The translations under genes and the position numbers were made by a program. Shown piece after piece: positions 5,854 through 7,650 of a stretch of DNA of 7,650 nt (positions within the stretch are counted from its first letter, which is position 1; the number at the start of each line of letters is the position of its first letter). The stretch is from Burkholderiales bacterium (GTDB lineage: Bacteria; Pseudomonadota; Gammaproteobacteria; Burkholderiales; Burkholderiaceae_C), in assembly GCA_947458895.1 (NCBI GenBank), contig CANHBY010000052.1, positions 1-7,650 on the forward strand, in the 5' to 3' direction. Under the pieces are notes generated by a model, which saw only the letters and a program-made list of their open reading frames with translations, was not told the DNA's origin and did not search any database.

Positions 5854-6894
5854 GTTCTTGATGATTTTGCCCCAGCGAAGGGTTTCGGCTTCCACGAATT
5901 TGCGGTGCTCTACGCTGTTTGAGCGGTTGTCTCGAATGCTCACAGCGCCGACGGCAGCCTGGTTTTTGATGAACACAGGGTCAGCCAGAAGGGCTTTGAG
6001 AGCTTGATTGAGCCTGCTTGTGATGGCCTTGGGGGTGTCTTTGGGCGCGTAGAGGCCGCACCAGATGGTGATCTTGAACCCCTCGAGCCCACTCTCGTTG
6101 AGGGTTGGCAGATTGGCCAGGGCGGGGGATGTGGTGATGCGCTGGTCTGCGGTCACGCCGAAAGCCCTGACGGCGCCGCTGGCGATCTGGTCAACGGTAT
6201 TGGTGGCTTGGTCGCACATCAGGTCGACCTGATCGTTGAGCATGGCGGCCATGGCGGGGCCGGTGCCGCCGTAGGGGATCGTGGTCAAATCGATACCCAG
6301 GCCTTGCTGCAATAGCAGCCCACAAAGGTGTGATGCCGATCCCAGGCCAGCGTGTGCCAGATTGACTCGGCGAGAGTTCGTGGTGATCCACGGTGTGAGT
6401 TCGGCCAAATTTTGAGGGGGGAGGCCGGGCCTTCCGATGATCGTCATGGGGACTTCGTTGATCAGGCCCAGGTACTCGAAGTCTTCGAGCGCTTTGTACT
6501 TGAGGTTCTTGTAGAGCCAGGGTGTGGTGGCGATGCTAATGTGGGTGATGAGCAGGGTGTGGCCATCTTTGGGGGCACGAGCGACCTTTGCGGTGCCATT
6601 TGTGCCCCCGGCGCCTGGTGTGTTGTCGATGATGAAGCTGGCGCCGGGCAATTGGTTGCGCAGGCCTTCAGCCAGGGCTCGGGCGATTTTGTCGGTGGGG
6701 CCGCCTGCGGCGAAGGGCACGACAAGGGTGATGGGCTTGGTGGGGTAGGCCTGTGCCCAGCAGCCCAACGGCGCCAATGCCAGGAGCAGCAGGAATTGAA
6801 AAAACAAGGCCTTTGTAAGGCCCGAGTGCCACCGCCCAGGTTCCGCAGGACGGAGCGATTTTTCGCGGGTGAGGGGTTGAAGCCAGGCTGTCAT
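5830..6894 (-). CDS. Bug/TctC family extracytoplasmic solute-binding receptor
   Basis: Bug proteins are periplasmic receptors related to TctC of the tripartite tricarboxylate transporters; they bind small carboxylates, amino acids or related compounds. The product is 354 residues. An unusually long N-terminal region of about 28 residues precedes the hydrophobic core [17 protein letters not shown] (29-45), with likely signal peptidase I cleavage after AQA at 49. The mature start [20 protein letters not shown] (50-69) is diagnostic of the family. Other family features are [14 protein letters not shown] (88-101), A-KDGHTLLI near 107-116, [14 protein letters not shown] (206-219) and GLYAPKDTP (280-288). 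PLGC is not a proper lipobox. No TctA/TctB membrane genes adjoin it, so it is an orphan receptor here and its ligand cannot be told. It may be cut at a TTG (codon 30), but that would lose the basic N-region. No ribosome binding site is evident. Confidence 0.93.
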   Translation of the reverse strand: MTAWLQPLTREKSLRPAEPGRWHSGLTKALFFQFLLLLALAPLGCWAQAYPTKPITLVVPFAAGGPTDKIARALAEGLRNQLPGASFIIDNTPGAGGTNGTAKVARAPKDGHTLLITHISIATTPWLYKNLKYKALEDFEYLGLINEVPMTIIGRPGLPPQNLAELTPWITTNSRRVNLAHAGLGSASHLCGLLLQQGLGIDLTTIPYGGTGPAMAAMLNDQVDLMCDQATNTVDQIASGAVRAFGVTADQRITTSPALANLPTLNESGLEGFKITIWCGLYAPKDTPKAITSRLNQALKALLADPVFIKNQAAVGAVSIRDNRSNSVEHRKFVEAETLRWGKIIKNSGQKHID

Positions 6895-6909
6895 GATGGA
6901 AACTTTGAG

Positions 6910-6938
6910 ATTGCACTACCGCACTACCTCGGATTCAA
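6910..6938 (-). promoter_or_regulatory. Weak candidate promoter of the Bug receptor gene
   Basis: On the - strand, TTGAAT (6938-6933) and TGCAAT (6915-6910) are separated by 17 bases and each match 4 of 6 consensus positions of a sigma-70 promoter. Transcription would begin about 10 bases before the ATG at 6894, giving almost no leader, which would fit the missing ribosome binding site. The tandem 8-base repeat at 6913-6928 lies in and beside the spacer. The matches are weak, and chance is possible. Confidence 0.2.
6913..6928 (+). repeat. Tandem direct repeat of GCACTACC (two copies)
   Basis: The octamer GCACTACC occurs twice with no spacer, at 6913-6920 and 6921-6928, in the 57-base region between the divergent receptor and ubiA starts. 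The two copies are identical. It may be a replication-slippage duplication or a double protein-binding site; the sequence does not decide between them. Confidence 0.7.
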
Positions 6939-6943
6939 CCGAG
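6928..6943 (+). other. Small hairpin just before the ubiA start
   Basis: CTCGG (6928-6932) and CCGAG (6939-6943) can form a 5-base-pair stem with loop ATTCAA, ending 8 bases before the ubiA ATG. It occupies the place where a ribosome binding site would be expected, and none is seen. It has no T-run and is not a terminator. The stem is short, so any role is speculative. Confidence 0.3.
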
Positions 6944-6951
6944 TTTGTCAT

Positions 6952-7650
6952 ATGCGACGTTTGAAGCTTTATTTGCAGTTGATTCGATGGGATCGCCCTG
7001 CGGGCACCTATTTGCTCATGTGGCCCACCTTGACGGCCCTGTGGCTTGCGGCCGGCGGGTTTCCGGGTTGGCACTTGCTGTGGGTGTTTGTGTTGGGCAG
7101 TTTTTTGATGCGTAGCGCAGGCTGTGCGGTGAACGATGTGGCTGATCGGGAATTTGATCGCCATGTGAAGCGAACCGCTCAACGGCCTGTGACTCAGGGC
7201 TTGGTGGGCGTGAAGGAGGCCTTGGCGGTGGCGGCAGTTTTGGCGCTGAGTGCCTTTGCGTTGGTGTTGACGACAAACATGCTGACGGTACTTTGGAGCG
7301 TGGGAGCGATGCTGGCTACCGTGGTTTACCCCTTCACCAAGCGGTTTTTTGCAATGCCACAAGCTGTTTTGGGGGTGGCTTTCAGTTTTGGTATTCCGAT
7401 GGCGTTTGTAGCCGTCGGCGGCAGCGTGACGCAGGAAGCCGCATTATGGTGGATTGGTAATCTTTTTTGGGTTTTAGCTTACGACACCGAGTACGCCATG
7501 GTGGATCGGGAAGACGATCTGCGCATCGGAATTCGAACGTCTGCCATTACCTTGGGGCGGTGGGACGTTGCCGGTGTGATGGTTTTCTATGGGTGCAGTT
7601 TCGCGCTGTGGGGGTTGTCAGCGGCGATGTTGGGGCTGGGTTGGCCCTTC
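6952..7650 (+). CDS. ubiA: 4-hydroxybenzoate polyprenyltransferase (3' end outside window)
   Basis: UbiA is an inner-membrane enzyme that joins the polyprenyl chain to 4-hydroxybenzoate, an early committed step of ubiquinone synthesis. The visible part is 233 codons with no stop; the family is about 290 residues, so roughly the last 50-60 are missing. Diagnostic features are [20 protein letters not shown] (6-25), the first Mg-diphosphate motif NDVADREFD (61-69) and the second Asp-rich motif [13 protein letters not shown] (177-189), followed by [13 protein letters not shown]. Several hydrophobic membrane segments alternate with these loops. The second motif distinguishes UbiA from related prenyltransferases such as MenA or CyoE. 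The ATG at 6952 gives the normal N-terminus; no upstream in-frame start fits and no Shine-Dalgarno is apparent. Confidence 0.95.
   Translation, partial: MRRLKLYLQLIRWDRPAGTYLLMWPTLTALWLAAGGFPGWHLLWVFVLGSFLMRSAGCAVNDVADREFDRHVKRTAQRPVTQGLVGVKEALAVAAVLALSAFALVLTTNMLTVLWSVGAMLATVVYPFTKRFFAMPQAVLGVAFSFGIPMAFVAVGGSVTQEAALWWIGNLFWVLAYDTEYAMVDREDDLRIGIRTSAITLGRWDVAGVMVFYGCSFALWGLSAAMLGLGWPF

Noticed and set aside
6741..6765. Lipoprotein signal (PLGC) in the Bug receptor
   Set aside because: The residue at -3 is Pro, not the required Leu-type residue, and a better signal peptidase I site (AQA before YPTKP) follows directly.
6916..7362. 148-codon - strand frame opposite ubiA
   Set aside because: Very His/Gln/Arg-rich low-complexity product, the usual look of an antisense frame of a membrane protein gene.
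1..7650. Mobile element, CRISPR, toxin-antitoxin or defence system
   Set aside because: No transposase, integrase, terminal inverted repeats, regular spaced repeats or paired small toxin-like genes are seen; every long gene belongs to a conserved housekeeping or transport family.

Overview
The window looks like an ordinary, conserved piece of a betaproteobacterial chromosome, most likely order Burkholderiales and probably a Comamonadaceae-type organism. The basis is the protein sequences (L13, S9, ErpA and UbiA all read as typical of that group), the moderately high GC content judged by eye, and a Bug-family solute receptor, a family greatly expanded in Burkholderiales. No species can be named from the sequence alone. 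I see no mobile elements, CRISPR arrays, tRNA or rRNA genes, or phage genes.

Layout: a + strand block comes first. It holds rplM (L13) and rpsI (S9) with a 10-base gap, a clear intrinsic terminator, then a bactofilin gene whose ribosome binding site directly follows the terminator T-run, then erpA (Fe-S cluster insertion). A - strand block follows: an M23 zinc peptidase with a membrane anchor, then anmK 45 bases downstream of it. anmK converges on erpA with only 9 bases between the stop codons. A 237-base divergent region separates the peptidase gene from tyrS (+). Next, a Bug/TctC-type receptor gene lies on the - strand, its 3' end overlapping the end of tyrS by 24 bases. Finally ubiA (+) starts 57 bases from the receptor start and runs off the right edge.

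Functional picture: rplM-rpsI and tyrS serve translation, erpA serves Fe-S protein maturation, and ubiA begins the committed ubiquinone pathway. Three genes point to the cell envelope: a bactofilin (cytoskeletal scaffold), an M23 endopeptidase (peptidoglycan cross-link cleavage) and AnmK (recycling of the anhydro-MurNAc released by wall turnover). The order erpA-anmK-M23-tyrS is one I recall from other proteobacteria, including pseudomonads, so it is probably ancestral and not a new system.

I found no convincing undescribed system. The points worth a second look are small: the terminator placed in front of the bactofilin gene, a 35-codon ORF with a perfect ribosome binding site upstream of tyrS, a hairpin shared by the erpA and anmK 3' ends, and the compact receptor-ubiA divergent region with a tandem 8-base repeat and no visible ribosome binding sites.
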